DNA from: Acanthosepion esculentum
Taxonomy: Eukaryota; Mollusca; Cephalopoda; Sepiida; Sepiidae
Assembly (NCBI GenBank): GCA_964036315.1
Contig: OZ038482.1
Coordinates: forward strand, 8,841,520-8,905,519
Length of the DNA stretch: 64,000 bases
Reading direction: 5' to 3'
Shown here: positions 11,886 to 24,181 of the stretch, piece by piece
How positions within the stretch are numbered: position 1 is the first letter of the stretch
Layout: every line of letters begins with the position of its first letter
The notes under the pieces: generated by a model
Told to the model about the DNA's origin: nothing
What the model saw: only the letters and a program-made list of their open reading frames with translations
The model's database searches: none
Position numbers and translations under genes: made by a program

Positions 11886-12240
11886 GGTAGGTAGGTGACA
11901 GGTCAGCTGTAACGCCGATCCTCTCGCACGATGTCAGCTGTAACGCGATCTCTGGTCAAGGCATTAATATGACACCGTATCCTAACTCCACTGGGCCGAC
12001 GTCATCCACAAGACTGGCCGTTGGTCCTGTATGGTCCAGTATTACAGGTTAGACCTAAGTCTCCGGTTTCAAATGTCGATTCGATTCCACTCACCAGGCA
12101 CGTTGTGATTTTTTATCCTGGCGAGTAGTTATCGGGTCGTATAATTCCGAAAGCTATCCGTTGGTCTACCTGCAAGCTTGTTGGGTGAGAATCGGGTTAA
12201 CAGAAAATAAATATGGCCAAGTCAATCCTATTTTAGAGGT
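11886..12240. repeat. GC-rich repeat-like block (possible SINE or LTR piece)
   Basis: Contains TGTCAGCTGTAACGC-type direct repeats about 40 bp apart, and GATTCGATTCC at about 12080, which resembles a pol III B box. It ends at a (TA)n tract. Not assigned to a family. Confidence 0.35.
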
Positions 12241-12245
12241 ACAAA

Positions 12246-12248
<3 letters not shown>

Positions 12249-12276
<28 letters not shown>
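12249..12276. repeat. (TA)n microsatellite
   Basis: About 14 TA units. Confidence 0.95.
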
Positions 12277-12289
12277 ACATCAACAATAC

Positions 12290-12620
12290 ATATAATAATA
12301 CAATTCTCATGGCAAAAAGTTGAATGTCTCTTGTATATGAACAATGATCAACAAAACAAAAAATGCTTCATGTAATTTCGTTAAAGGAGAGAGGTGGCTT
12401 CGTTTTAATGCTTTTTGGTCTGTTCTTAGCGCAACTACTACAACCATCAATGTTCCCGTCCTCAGTAGTAGTAGTAATACTAGTGGTAGCAGGAGCAGCG
12501 GTACTTATATCAACAGCACATGTTAGCGGACGCTTCGTTCCAATCTCTGACATCACTTCCTCTCGTCTCTAACCCAACTCTGCAATTTATATAGAGAACT
12601 GGTGATGTATTTGTTTTTTC
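12290..12620 (-). mobile_element. Possible LTR fragment
   Basis: On the minus strand it has a TATA-like CTATATAAATTGC near 12585, followed downstream by GC-richer sequence. The layout is like the 7157-8030 block. There is no internal coding region or clear border. Open frames on both strands here overlap and lack motifs. Confidence 0.25.
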
Positions 12621-13670
12621 TAGAGCGAACGTACTGACATACTTTTATTAGAAACGGGATTCGACCCATTTCCCGACACACTTTTAAAACTTCACACTCG
12701 ATTCATCTCTCAATACCCTGACCATATAGCCATTGTTCTAAGTTTATCTATTAATAGCTTTGAGCAATTTTGGTAAACTTTACATAGATTCATGCTGTCT
12801 TGTTATTGATAAAATTAACCTTTAGATCAAAACATTCTGAATTCTATTTTCTTTTAATAATCTGATATCTTTTCTACGCATATAGAGAAAAAAGATTGTA
12901 TTTAGTTTTCTAAATAAAATCTGTAACATTTACATTTCACAGTTTTTACAGCATTTTTAACATCTTGGTTGAAAACGCCCTTTTACCTGTTTTCCAGCAT
13001 ATTCTCCTTTATTATCATTATTATTATTTCGGGGTGATATCCCCCCCACCACAAGCTACCAACTTTCCAACCATCTACACATCCTGAGATGTGGCTGTCA
13101 ATATGAACAGGCTGCCTCAGATATGTATTTTGCCAAGGAAGGACCAGAACTAATCAATGTCTGCTTTGTTGGTCTTCAAAAACCCCTCACCACTCATTTA
13201 CTCTTCTGTTCCCTTCCAGTCATGCCACTTAGAAACTTTTAAAGAAGATCACACTTTCTTCTTGTATGTGGATATCCCAAACATAGTATCACATTAGATG
13301 GAGTAGAAAATTATTTGAATATCTTGGAAAGTAATTCATTTTGGCAAACAAATGCTAAGTCATAAAATGCCATCATTTTCTTTCTTGAATTGCTATAAAT
13401 ATGTGTGACATGAAAGATTTTATCAAAAATTATAAGAAAAGAGTGATGTAGCAAAAATCAAACCCATTTTGTTAGTCGAACCAAAAGTTCATTCAGTTAA
13501 CCATTTTAAATGCATTTCTGTATAAAGGAGATTGCTTCATTGTGTGACACTAGAGAGGAAGGTGTGATTTTATCTCAATCTCAAGTGTTTGGTGTCTTAC
13601 AGCCAGCAGATATAGCCTTTGAAGTTGGGTCTTCTAAACAGCATCCACCTGATTGGAAACAAAGGAATAA
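12621..13670. other. Unassigned non-coding sequence
   Basis: No coding region or repeat family recognised. Confidence 0.5.
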
Positions 13671-14698
13671 TTAACCTTTACCATTCTAATTTCTTTCTAG
13701 AATTGTTCCCCCGACCCAGCCACTGAATTTTTTGAGGGTGTATAAACATAAACACCTACTATTTTAAAATTGTTATAACTTTCTTTGTATTGTGCATATA
13801 TATTTTATTTTTGTACACTAATAAAAGAAAGAATGAGTAATATTTTAATGTAATGCATTACGTTTTGCATGCAGGTTTCGATGTTGAAAACAAAAAAAAT
13901 TGAAACGCAAAATAAAAAAAAACAAATACTTTAAAAAATACAAAAATAATTTAACATACTTTAACTTTTATTAATCCTTGCGGAGTTCTGGGGGTGCAAT
14001 AAGAAAAATCACTAAGAAGGCTTTCATTTCATCAAAAAAGTGACATGTTTCTTTGTGTTTACATACGAACGAGAAGACACCAGCATTTGTTTGCTCTGTC
14101 ATTTGACATTTATTTGTCTTGTTGACATGTTCTCATTGACGAATAAAGTTATTATTCTGTTGTTTATAAATAGACAAAATAATTCACCTTCAGAAAGGCT
14201 ATCAGGTATATCAATGGTTGCCAGTAGCTTCCATAAAATTAGTCATGCACAGATGATAGTCACTAGTGGTCATCACTTTCCTCCATATCACTAATGTGAT
14301 TATCATCTTCGACCACTCCACCATCAATATCCACTTGAGTAAGGCCTTCAAAATCATCATCAGAGTCCTAATCAAAGAAGAGCTCCTGAATAAAGGCTTC
14401 ATTGGATGTTGATGCAGCCATTTTTGTTTACAAAAAAAAAAAATCGCAAAAAATAACGTGGGTTTAATCAATGTTACACCTTATGTAGAGTCTAGAAGAA
14501 TTCAAAAAGGTGTTGGAAAACAGTAGTTTAATCATGTTCCAAAGCAGGAGAAGGCGATTTCCAGCTTAAAATACTGGAACTAACAGTAGACAAGAGTTTA
14601 TTTACAGCAACCATCTCAAGGTGACAGAATGTACCTAGAGCATCAAAGGGAGAGAATTCTATGACGACAATTTTCAATTGTAGCATGGTAATGGTTAA
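13671..14698 (-). mobile_element. piggyBac-type non-autonomous element, copy 1
   Basis: Bounded by TTAA on both sides (13671-13674 and 14695-14698), with inverted ends TTAACCTTTACCAT and TTAACCATTACCAT. TTAA target sites are the hallmark of piggyBac. The minus strand keeps the start of a transposase-like protein ([17 protein letters not shown]), with a stop where copy 2 has DSDDDF. The catalytic part is absent. Paralogous along its length to 41583-42603. Confidence 0.85.
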
Positions 14699-16407
14699 AT
14701 AAACGAAAACCTTTGGGATCAAGTAACAACAAAACCAGACATTGAGAATTTCCAGCTACAGGTCTATATTAACAGTCACAGGTGGGATTGAAATAGACTG
14801 TTCCTTGGGTATTTTTTATGCTGCCCATTCCAGATGCCAGCTACATATCATGATGTGGGGATGGGTAGAGAGTTGGTAGGAGGAAGAGTTGAAGGGAAGA
14901 GCTGATATAGCAAAAGTTATTCCAAATGTCACCTACCTACCGACCCAAACCATGCAACTGAACCCCTGAAATAAATAATGTTTACTTTCAGCTTTCATTT
15001 GCTTGCGAGCTTGCAATGATCCTTTCCAAGTTTTTGATACACACTAAAATTAACAATAATAAAGACACAACATGGGGTAATCATTGGCCGATCAGTGAAA
15101 AGATGTGTGGAGGACATGTTGTATGTTCACAATTGGATATAGATTGTATTAAGTTCTCCAATCTTCGAATATATATTTGTCATCCTTTATTCATTTACCA
15201 AGTAGTTGTTATGCTTAAGGGAGAATCCTGATAGAAAATAAAATGCTGTCCATTCAAGGAAGAAGTGTCTTTATGTTTTACAATATTTCATCTTTTTAAC
15301 TCTGGACTCACTTTCTTGGCTTAACTTTAGAGGATTTTAACATTCTAAATTTACTGCAGTGGAAAAGCTTTATGGCAGGTGGCATGATTCAACCTAGAAT
15401 TAATTTTGAGATACTTGTTAAACAAAATCAAAGTTCATAGAAAAATACATAAAAGATAAGATAAAGAGTAGACAGGAAATCAAGCTCTCTTTCAATGGCA
15501 TACAAATTATTTGTACTACAAGTGCTTTTGATTATTGTTAATATTTAGAAAACCCAATAGGAATGAAGGAGATCTAAAGACAACATTCATTTCTTCCGTG
15601 AATGGACACCATAGCCCGTCATCAATTTGCCATCACACAAATACTAACATGATATTGTCAATCAGTGTAGGCTAAGATTAAAAAGTACTGTTATGATGTA
15701 CTAGTAAATGAATAACTTTCAAAGTTATTATTGTATTTTATGAGAAATAAAGCTGCAGCTATTAACTTTGGAGTTATCAAGCTGTGGAATACAAACTCAA
15801 AAATACAGAATGGATCTTATCTATATCTCAAAAGGATTTTGTAATTTCATTTCTCACTTGAATGTTTTTCTCCTCCTATTCTGGGAGACATCTTCCAAAC
15901 TAATGGTTGGAATTCAGAGAAAAGTAAAATTACCCAGAACCTGTTATTTCCTCAAATCCTTCCTATTTTTCTGACTGTACAAATCACCAAATCTGGACTT
16001 TGAAGGGATGATGCCATATCTAATCCATAGACAGTCTCTTGTTCATGGAAAGGTTTCATCCAGAAATTCTCTAGTAAAATGCATGTTTCTCTTGTTAAAG
16101 AATTACTGACATTTCTCGCTCTTTCTTGGACAGCTGCTAAGTAAAACCTGAATCAAGTAAAGCACTTAAGATTTTTTCTGTGTGCGTGTGTTTTGTGCAG
16201 GGGGGAGGAGTATTAATTAAATGGGTCATTGATGTCATCCAAGACTGGTGGTCACATGAGAATTCAGCTTTCTTAAAGCATGAAGAAGAATAGATTTGTA
16301 ATTGAATATTTTGTATTTTTCTCGAGTTTGAGAAAGGCTGAAATTGAAATTAATTGGTATAATAAATTTATGTGCATAGTTTTCAATTAGAAAATAAACA
16401 TTTTATT

Positions 16408-16410
<3 letters not shown>

Positions 16411-16451
<41 letters not shown>
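16411..16451. repeat. (TA)n microsatellite with ACACAC/GTGTGT palindrome
   Basis: About 20 TA units followed by TACACACACGTGTGTGTA, a self-complementary segment. Confidence 0.95.
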
Positions 16452-16459
<8 letters not shown>

Positions 16460-16534
16460 TGTGTGTATTTTCTATATATATTATATATGCATAGTACTTA
16501 TTGGAAAGTGCTCAGTATCAGTGATAGAGCTAAC

Positions 16535-16630
16535 ATATTTAGTTGTGTGGATATGAGTTTGTGACCCAGTTTGATGATCGCAAAACCGTGAAACCCAATG
16601 TCACAAACTCATATCCATACAACTAAATAT
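16535..16630. repeat. Inverted repeat with 31-bp arms
   Basis: Arms 16535-16565 and 16600-16630 match as reverse complements with one mismatch (GTTGTGTGG against GTTGTATGG), with a 34-nt loop. Arm core: GGATATGAGTTTGTGAC. Either strand's RNA would fold into a strong hairpin. Likely a short foldback repeat. Confidence 0.9.
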
Positions 16631-16999
16631 ATATGTGGCAGAACTTAATTCCAACAAGGGAAATATGCCATTTTAAATGAGTTAAAAGTTGTTTATTCAA
16701 TTAATAATATTAGTTACTCTGTATGTGTGTGAGAGAGAGAACTAATTATTATAGTAATCTCTCTTTAATAAGTAAAAGATAATTTCAAGAATGCTATACA
16801 ATGTTTTAGCTTGATTTCTTTCAAAAGGTTTTGGCACAATATCAATATTTTTTTTATTTAGCTTTTTTATAGAAAAAAATGTCAGTTTCAGATAAATAAA
16901 GAATATTTTCTGTTTCAACAGAGCAAACTTTTCAGAGTGTCATTAAATGAATAGATGTAAATAAATGTCTCCAAGTTTGTTTTCAGCAGAATTTTCATT

Positions 17000-19900
17000 G
17001 AATCTTTAATTTCCTCTAAAAAATACAAATGAAAACATGGAACTCAGTTTACCTCACACATTTTTACAATTTGCTTTGACAAAAGAATTTATTGATCTGT
17101 GAATTTCACTTCAATTGCTGACAGTGTCAACTAACAGAGTTTGTTATAGAGAAAAGGGAAGAAATTCTACCATTGAACGATGATGATGATAGCATTTTTC
17201 TTTTTCAATCTTCAACAGGTGCTCAAGTAGAGATCCACCAGCAGAACACAACACTTTCTTTTGGTGAAAAGTCCGAGAATCTTGATGGGTTCCTTGCGAG
17301 GAAGTAATCTAAAACGTTGCAGTAAGATTGCTTTAAAAATATCAAAACAACTAAGAACTGAGCCCAGGCATCAAACAACCCAACCACCCGACCCCCAAGA
17401 TGGGGGAGATTTCACCAAAGGAAGAAGAAGAGGCACACTGTCGAATGGAAATGCAGAAAGGACGATGAGAGGCTGACAAAAGAAAAGAAGGTGAAAAGGT
17501 CAATTGCATCTCATTGGGAAAATCTTTTAAATACACACAGCAATTTCTCAGAGCCATTGATGATCATTCCAATGACACTGATTGGTGGGCAGGTCACAAG
17601 ACTTTAAATTCTTGTTTTTTTTCTCTCCTTATAAATGACAATCACAAAAAAAGGAAAACTCAGCAAAATACAAAAATAGTTGAGGAATTTTTTTTTCTTG
17701 CATTGAATTTCCAAAGACAATTTGAAGATAGAGAATTAGATGAAGAGCCATGATGTAGATAGTCAAGTAGAAATAAAATATTTTTTTGGGGGGGGGGTGT
17801 ATGGGAGAAGATAACTCCATCAGCTGGCAGATAAAGTTCAAAATTAAACAAACAAATAAAATGAGATATTTGTAATGTGCAAATTCATTGGTCAAAAGAG
17901 TGAGAGTAAAACTGGTCCCACCCACTTTGCCTGAACAGACAAGACTCCAGGCATTTGGGTCATTGGGAAAGCCCACAAAGTTCTCTTGAGAAAGAAAATG
18001 TAGACTCTTTCAAAGAACGTTTTCTTTCGGGCTCTACAATTCCAGAGAATCAAGCGAGTGGGTTTCCTTGGGGCTTGGATCTGACAGATGTGTAAATAAA
18101 AACAGAAAGTCAGAACAGAAAATTGACAATTTCTTCCAAAATCAAAGAAGTTGCCATCAGAGAATCATGGTTGCTCTTGAAGGACTGAAGTTCATCTGCT
18201 ATTTGGAGTGGTCCTCACAAAACAGAGTTTCAGTCTCCAGAAATTGTAGAAATATCTTCATCAGAATGAGCCAATATCAAGCCTGTCATCTATTACTTCA
18301 ATCCTTTGGAGGGATTGAGGCTTGTGCGTGGAATTAAATTACAGTAAGGGAGAATTTTGCAGCATCACCCTCACTCTCTTCCCATCTTCCATTGTAGCAG
18401 ACCAATAATAGAACAAGAATGTCAAGATCACCAACAATGGAACAGAGTACAAGACAGTTTGGGTTCATGCCTTTCCCAAAGGCATCAATAAGAAATAATA
18501 TCAATAACAAGCAACCATATCAAACCATTTAGTTGGTTCCACTCAGTGGTACCCATCCATTAGGTCATCTTACATTGACCACAAAGAACCAGATTTGAAG
18601 ATAATAGTTGTGGGTCAAAGTTTTCAGCTAACCTCAATAGACCCAAAAATCAATTTGATTGCTTCATCAATAATATCACTTGTAATTATTAATCACAGAA
18701 GGATGAAATGACAGGTCTCAACTTGATACTCACAATTTTCAAGGTGCAACCAGGGAGTGTGAGATGCCAAACAGATTTTTTTTAAAAACTAGATGGTTAT
18801 AGAAAAAAAAAAAAAAAAAACACTTTTACTTTTCTTTTTTTAAAATTTCTTTCAGATTTTATCCTTTGTTGGTAAAGAGAATTTTTTGATTGAAATCAGA
18901 AGTGCAAAGAAAAATAACATCTGTACAAACGAAATGTTATATAACATGTGGGCCCCAAAAGGAACCCAGTAAATGAAGAAAAACAAAACCATTCTTTAAA
19001 AAAAAGCACAAACAATAATTTGCTGACAGTGCAGGTGGTGGTGGTGGGGTCTTAGAGAGAAAGAGTTCAGCCTTGTCAAAAGCAAGTAAGAGCACAAGTC
19101 AGAAACATTAAGGTTACTTTTTCATTACCAAATTCAGTAAAAAGTGTTCCTACTTGTAGTAAAGTTTCAGAATCCCATTTCATGCTTGTTGAGAGGAAGA
19201 TTACAAGTTAAATGGTACTCGACAGGTTCTAAGTAGTGAGTGGAGTAGGTTGTAGGGTGACCAAGTTTGACTAATAACCATTGTTAAGTATAATTCTATC
19301 GAGCAAAAAACGTGTTGGAACATTGAAAAAGAAAAGATGGCTTAATGATTTGGGACATTTTTTTTAAATTTTTATACAAGACTCTCATTGAAATTGCTGA
19401 ATGTCTCCTGAAGAAAGGCAGTTGGAGAAAAAGAAGAAAGAGGAGCTGCATAGAAATGCATACGAAATCACTCACAATGTAGACACAGCTGCCAGGATTA
19501 CGAAAAAGAACAGATAAAATAGAAGAAGTGAATATTTTGAAACAGATTGTGTAAAATCTAATTCTGGTGGGCATTTGAAGAGGTGGGAATGGGAAACCGT
19601 GCTGTTAGTACAGCAGCCATTCTCTGTACCAAATGTCATGCAGAAGAGGGAGGTTTCAAGGCAAAGGGAGGGAAGGGCAGTAGAAATAGTGCCTCCTTTG
19701 GTCACAGGGGTTCAATCATCATTATCAGCAGTAGCTGATGATAAAAGAAAAAGAAAAAAAAGATCTTCAAGGCACTGGACAATATGCTTTTGTGATCGGA
19801 TCAAGATGTGACACGCGATCACATAGAGACACACAAATCATGGACAATTGATATCATAAGAGATCTGACATTTGAAAGGGGTCATGTTTTTCGCACAGGA

Positions 19901-22900
19901 GGCAAGTGCGAGTGGCCATTTGTGTGAGACGACACCGGGTAGGTAGAATACATTGTTTCTTTTGATAACGCCATAGTAATTCCAGCAAGAAGTCTGCAGA
20001 AAAGAAGAGAAACAATTGGAACAAATCGACATGTTTTAAACACTGGCTAAAAGATAGAATCCAACTCAAAATTGAGGTATGGAGGGAGCAACCTTCTATT
20101 TTTAGCAGAGTTCATAGATGAAAGTGGGAGGAGAAATAATTAATGTTGCCATGACAACTTTGAAACGGTCAAAGATTTAAAAAAGAAAAAACATGTCGAC
20201 ACAACACATGGAATAAATAAAATGAATCTGTCGAGAAAAAGAAAATATCGAAATAGAAATATTATGAAAAGAGGAATACAAATGAAAGGCCGCAAGTGCA
20301 ATGGAAATTCTAAAGAGGTAACAATGTCCGCTCCCCTTGTGCACACTGAGAAAAGAAAAGCAAAGGGGAGGATGACACAAGAAATCACAGGCAATGCAGG
20401 CAGGGTGGGGAAGGGCAATAGAAGCAAATTTTATTGCCCACAGCAGCAGAAATCTAAAACTGACAGTAAGGAGTGTAAAAAAAAAAAAAAAAAATCACTC
20501 CAGATAGTTGTTCAGCAATTTGCATGTAAGTTAGATGCCAAGAGAGATATATAATCATTTGTGACTTTTACTGATCAACTTTAATGTTAACATTCAGACA
20601 AAGCAACAGCAGAGCATTGAGATATAGTCAGAAAAGAAAGTGCTTTGTCTTCATGCAATCATCTTCATGTAGGAATCATAAAAAAAAGATTGTCAAGAAA
20701 GATAAAGTAAGAAAGAATGCTTCCTTCATGTGAGAGAAAGTCTCATTTTTAAGGAACATTACAAATCTCAACAATTTCATCATTTAATGCCCATCTGTGT
20801 ATCACAGGCATGAAAGCTGAAGAATCACCAGAGTAAATACGAGAAATGAAATACATTAATCATTTATCTATTTAGGATTGCTAAGAATGAGAGCAATGTT
20901 TATTGGGGTTTTTTTTCTATTTAAGAAGGGGGTAAGATTTGAGCCACCAATCTCTTGATGTCTCACAGACACACATGGTATGCACAAACTGTGCAGACAT
21001 CGCAAATGTTAAGAGTTGTACCGAGAAGAGAAATTACATCAAAGACACATACATTTGATACAGTCTTCTTATATTTCAACTGATTTTCAAAGGAAGATGA
21101 AAATGATGACACTGGAGGAGGAGAAGAATGAAGAAACAGGAAAAGTTAAAAATTAAGCCTTTTGTCAATGCAACCATATTACACCTCTTGAATGTTTGAA
21201 TTCATTGGCTGAGACGATAAGCCCCAAATCTTTGGGCTGTTTTGAATAGAAATCACAACTTTCATACTTTGGTATGGGCACCGTGAAACACATTGACATT
21301 CTTATTGAGATATGAGCGTTTTTGAAAATTGGCAAAAAACAGAAAAAAAGGGTGGGGGGAGAGGTAACGAAGCAGCTTTTGTTCCTGTTTAAATGAGGAA
21401 GAGGAAGAAACAGCCCATTTTCCATGCAGGAAAATTCAATTGGCTTTATTAAGACATTTCCCAAAGAGAATATGAAAAGATGAAAAATGAAATACTTGCA
21501 CTGACAAGGTAGGAGGAGGAAGTGAATTCAGATTCACACGCACAGAGAGAGTGAAAGAAAAAGAAAAAACACAGCAGTTTGCACTAATGTTACAATATAT
21601 CAATGAAAACCTGGAAAAGATTCTTTTCAAAAGAATCTTGCATGTTGAGTTTTGAAAAACTCATTATAATTATTTTCTTTGTATAATGTGTGCTGTCAAA
21701 CCATAAGATATGACATGCAAGGTGCACAAAAATTCAAATTCCATGAAATTTGACACACAAAAAAAAATTCCTTTGTTAACCACAATAGCCATTGTTGGTC
21801 TGTGCAGTTTTAATGTACATTGCAGTTGACATTCATAAGAATTACCAACATTGGCCACTATAATCACAAAAATAAACCAGTGGCATACTGCTGTAAATAA
21901 AGTGTGCAATGCAACTGCACTGTAAGATACTGTTAGTCAATATACAATATAATTGCTTTTTTGCTCACATGTAAATGTGTGTAGACAATACACACATAAA
22001 CACACACACACAAATTAAAATGAAAGCAAAATAAATGAAGATACCCTGAGTTAATTGTTGTCATGGATAAAAAAAAAAAATTGATGTATCCGTACAATAT
22101 ACACAACCAAATAGCGGAGAGAACACCAAAGTTTCCAAGAAAAATGAAGAAAACTTGATGAATGCACAAATACATTAAACTGATACAACAGAGACAACCA
22201 GTCCTTCCACAAGTTAATTTCTCACACACAATAAAATGTTTGGAGGATAGAGAGAAAGAGAGATTTATCTTTTGCATAGAGTAGATGTTGGTAATTATTG
22301 ATGCCAATATGGCGATACTGATAGAGAATATTCATTACTTGCTGATTGATCTGATAGGATTCAAACTAAATCCTATAAAAAAGTGCGAGAAAATTATGGA
22401 GGTGGGTAGACAAACATCCTGAAATAAATGAGATTGAAAAATGAGATATGAATGATAAGGAAGAAAACAAAAGAATTCTCAAAATGGAAAGTCATTATTA
22501 ATGACACAATAAGAATTGTTCTCAAAATATCTGCGTTGACAAGAGTAAAGAATAAAAACAGTAATTATTATTATTGTTGTTAAATGGAAAAATTTGATGA
22601 AGAAGAGGTCGATGATGTCACTGATCTTATAAATTCCTAAGGAACTTGGCCATACAAGATTGAAGATAACAAAAGCAGAGAGAAAGAACATCTTTCCATT
22701 CAGCTCTTCTGTCCAAACTCAGCAACCCTACTGCGGAGTTGGTGGATTAAAAAGAAATGGTAAGAGAATAAAGGAAATGCTTTAAAGAAGATAGTCTTTC
22801 GACTTTCTGGTGCCGTTCACAGCATTTCCACTTTAGTACAAGCTCCATGCAATTAAGTTAGAAAAAAATTTAAAAAAACAAAAAACCAATTGTATGACAA

Positions 22901-24067
22901 AAAAACATAAAAATCATTTGTATCAATTAGACCGTCTTCTGGGGTAAATGGAAGTAATCCAGGTAGATGTTCTTGATTTTAGATTTCCATATTCAAATGG
23001 AAAAATCTTAAAAGTATCCAATTAAAAGAATCCTTAGTAAAGGCTATTAATATTAAGTGTTAATCAAAGAAATTTCCAATGCTTATTAAAGCAAGACAGA
23101 TTTTTCAAAGAACAAAATCCAACTGCTTTGGTTAATGGAATAATATTGAGCTGGTCAAAAAGAGAAAAACACCGATATAGCCATGTTGCACAAACCGGAA
23201 TTAACATATAAAGATGAATGCGGCATTGTGAACAAGAGGAGTTGGCTAAAAAGAGCAAGAACACAAAGCAATCACAAGCAAACAATAAAAAAGCACAGAG
23301 GAATTTGGGGGGAAAAATTTAGCAGTTTCTTTTCATATTTTTCTTTAAATAGAAAAATTAGCTTGTTAATAATTATTAACTTAAAAAAAAAAAAATAGTT
23401 AAAACTTTTACATTTTCTCCTTAAAACCCAGCAGTCAAACATTACAATAATGAACAGTACAATTTCATGGAATCCAGCCAAGTTTGGTTGGCAGTTACCA
23501 CTGGCAACTCTCAGGTTTCTGTTTTGTTTTAGTTGTTTTGTTGTCTGGTGTGTAAGAATGCTGAATATACAAGTAGAATAAACCGGGCTGGGATTTGGAG
23601 ATGGTTGGTCCAGTCCAGCTGTGACCAAATTATAAAATTTGTCCATCAGTAAAAGAAAGGGGAAAAATAATGCAGCATCGTTGTTCTGGGCAGATAGGGG
23701 TTGCACAATGGCCCATTTGACCCATTTGTGACCTTGTGTTCATTACTATCGTTGTTGCTGCTGCTGCTATACAGAACATATAGTTTATATAATCTTTGAA
23801 TAGGGTGGAAAAGAATAATAATAATTAAGGAAAGAAAGAAAGTAGAGAAGAAGAAAAATGCAAAACCATTTCAGTTTTAACATTCCAAAGTCTTTCTTCT
23901 TTTTTAATTAAATATGGTTTTCATCCCTTTCAAATTTTTGTTTTTTTTTGTTTGTTGTTCACTTCCAAGTTTTTAAGATTCAATGCTGGACATCCACCAT
24001 TTTGTCTAATTCAGGCAAAATGTTGAACATTCCATTGTGGCCCACCAGAAAAGACAACTTGTGAAAT
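17000..24067 (-). other. Possible long 3' UTR / downstream region of the DGK gene
   Basis: I see no convincing ORF or transposon in these 7 kb, in contrast to the rest of the window. The plus strand is rich in A and G (many GAAGAAAG-type runs), so the transcript sense would be rich in U and C. Minus-strand AATAAA signals occur at 21445-21450, 20899-20904 and 17088-17093. Very long 3' UTRs are known in animal neural genes. The extent is inference; it could equally be plain intergenic DNA. Confidence 0.35.
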
Positions 24068-24181
24068 TTAAGAAGGATTTTCAATTTTAAGTGAGGACTT
24101 TTCTGTAGCAGCTGCCATATTCAATTCTTTAATGCCCTGTAATATACGCTTTAAGTGACCAACTTTACGGACACCAAGATC
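24068..24181 (-). CDS. DGKD/DGKH: DGK exon 19 (SAM end and stop)
   Basis: 114 nt including TAA, residues 731-767. [20 protein letters not shown] is the last SAM helix; a short divergent tail ends IENPS. Acceptor TTTGCAG. A 5.4-kb intron with SINEs and a LINE fragment splits the SAM domain between this exon and exon 18. Confidence 0.98.
   Translation of the reverse strand, partial: DLGVRKVGHLKRILQGIKELNMAAATEKSSLKIENPS

Larger units (their letters stand above)
14699..16999. other. Unassigned non-coding sequence
   Basis: Nothing coding recognised between the piggyBac element and the purine-rich region, apart from the (TA)n tract and the inverted repeat listed separately. Confidence 0.5.

Noticed and set aside
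12344..12572. Overlapping open frames on both strands, one with a hydrophobic stretch like a signal peptide
   Set aside because: Three overlapping frames on both strands in a possible LTR fragment. The hydrophobic run comes from GTAGTAGTA-type sequence, not from a recognisable gene.
17261..17753. Basic open frames in the purine-rich region
   Set aside because: Lys/Arg/Glu-rich frames are expected by chance in A/G-rich DNA; no family motif was seen.
19575..20554. Plus-strand frames of 78 and 110 codons
   Set aside because: Same reason: composition follows the purine skew, no motif, overlapping frames on the other strand.
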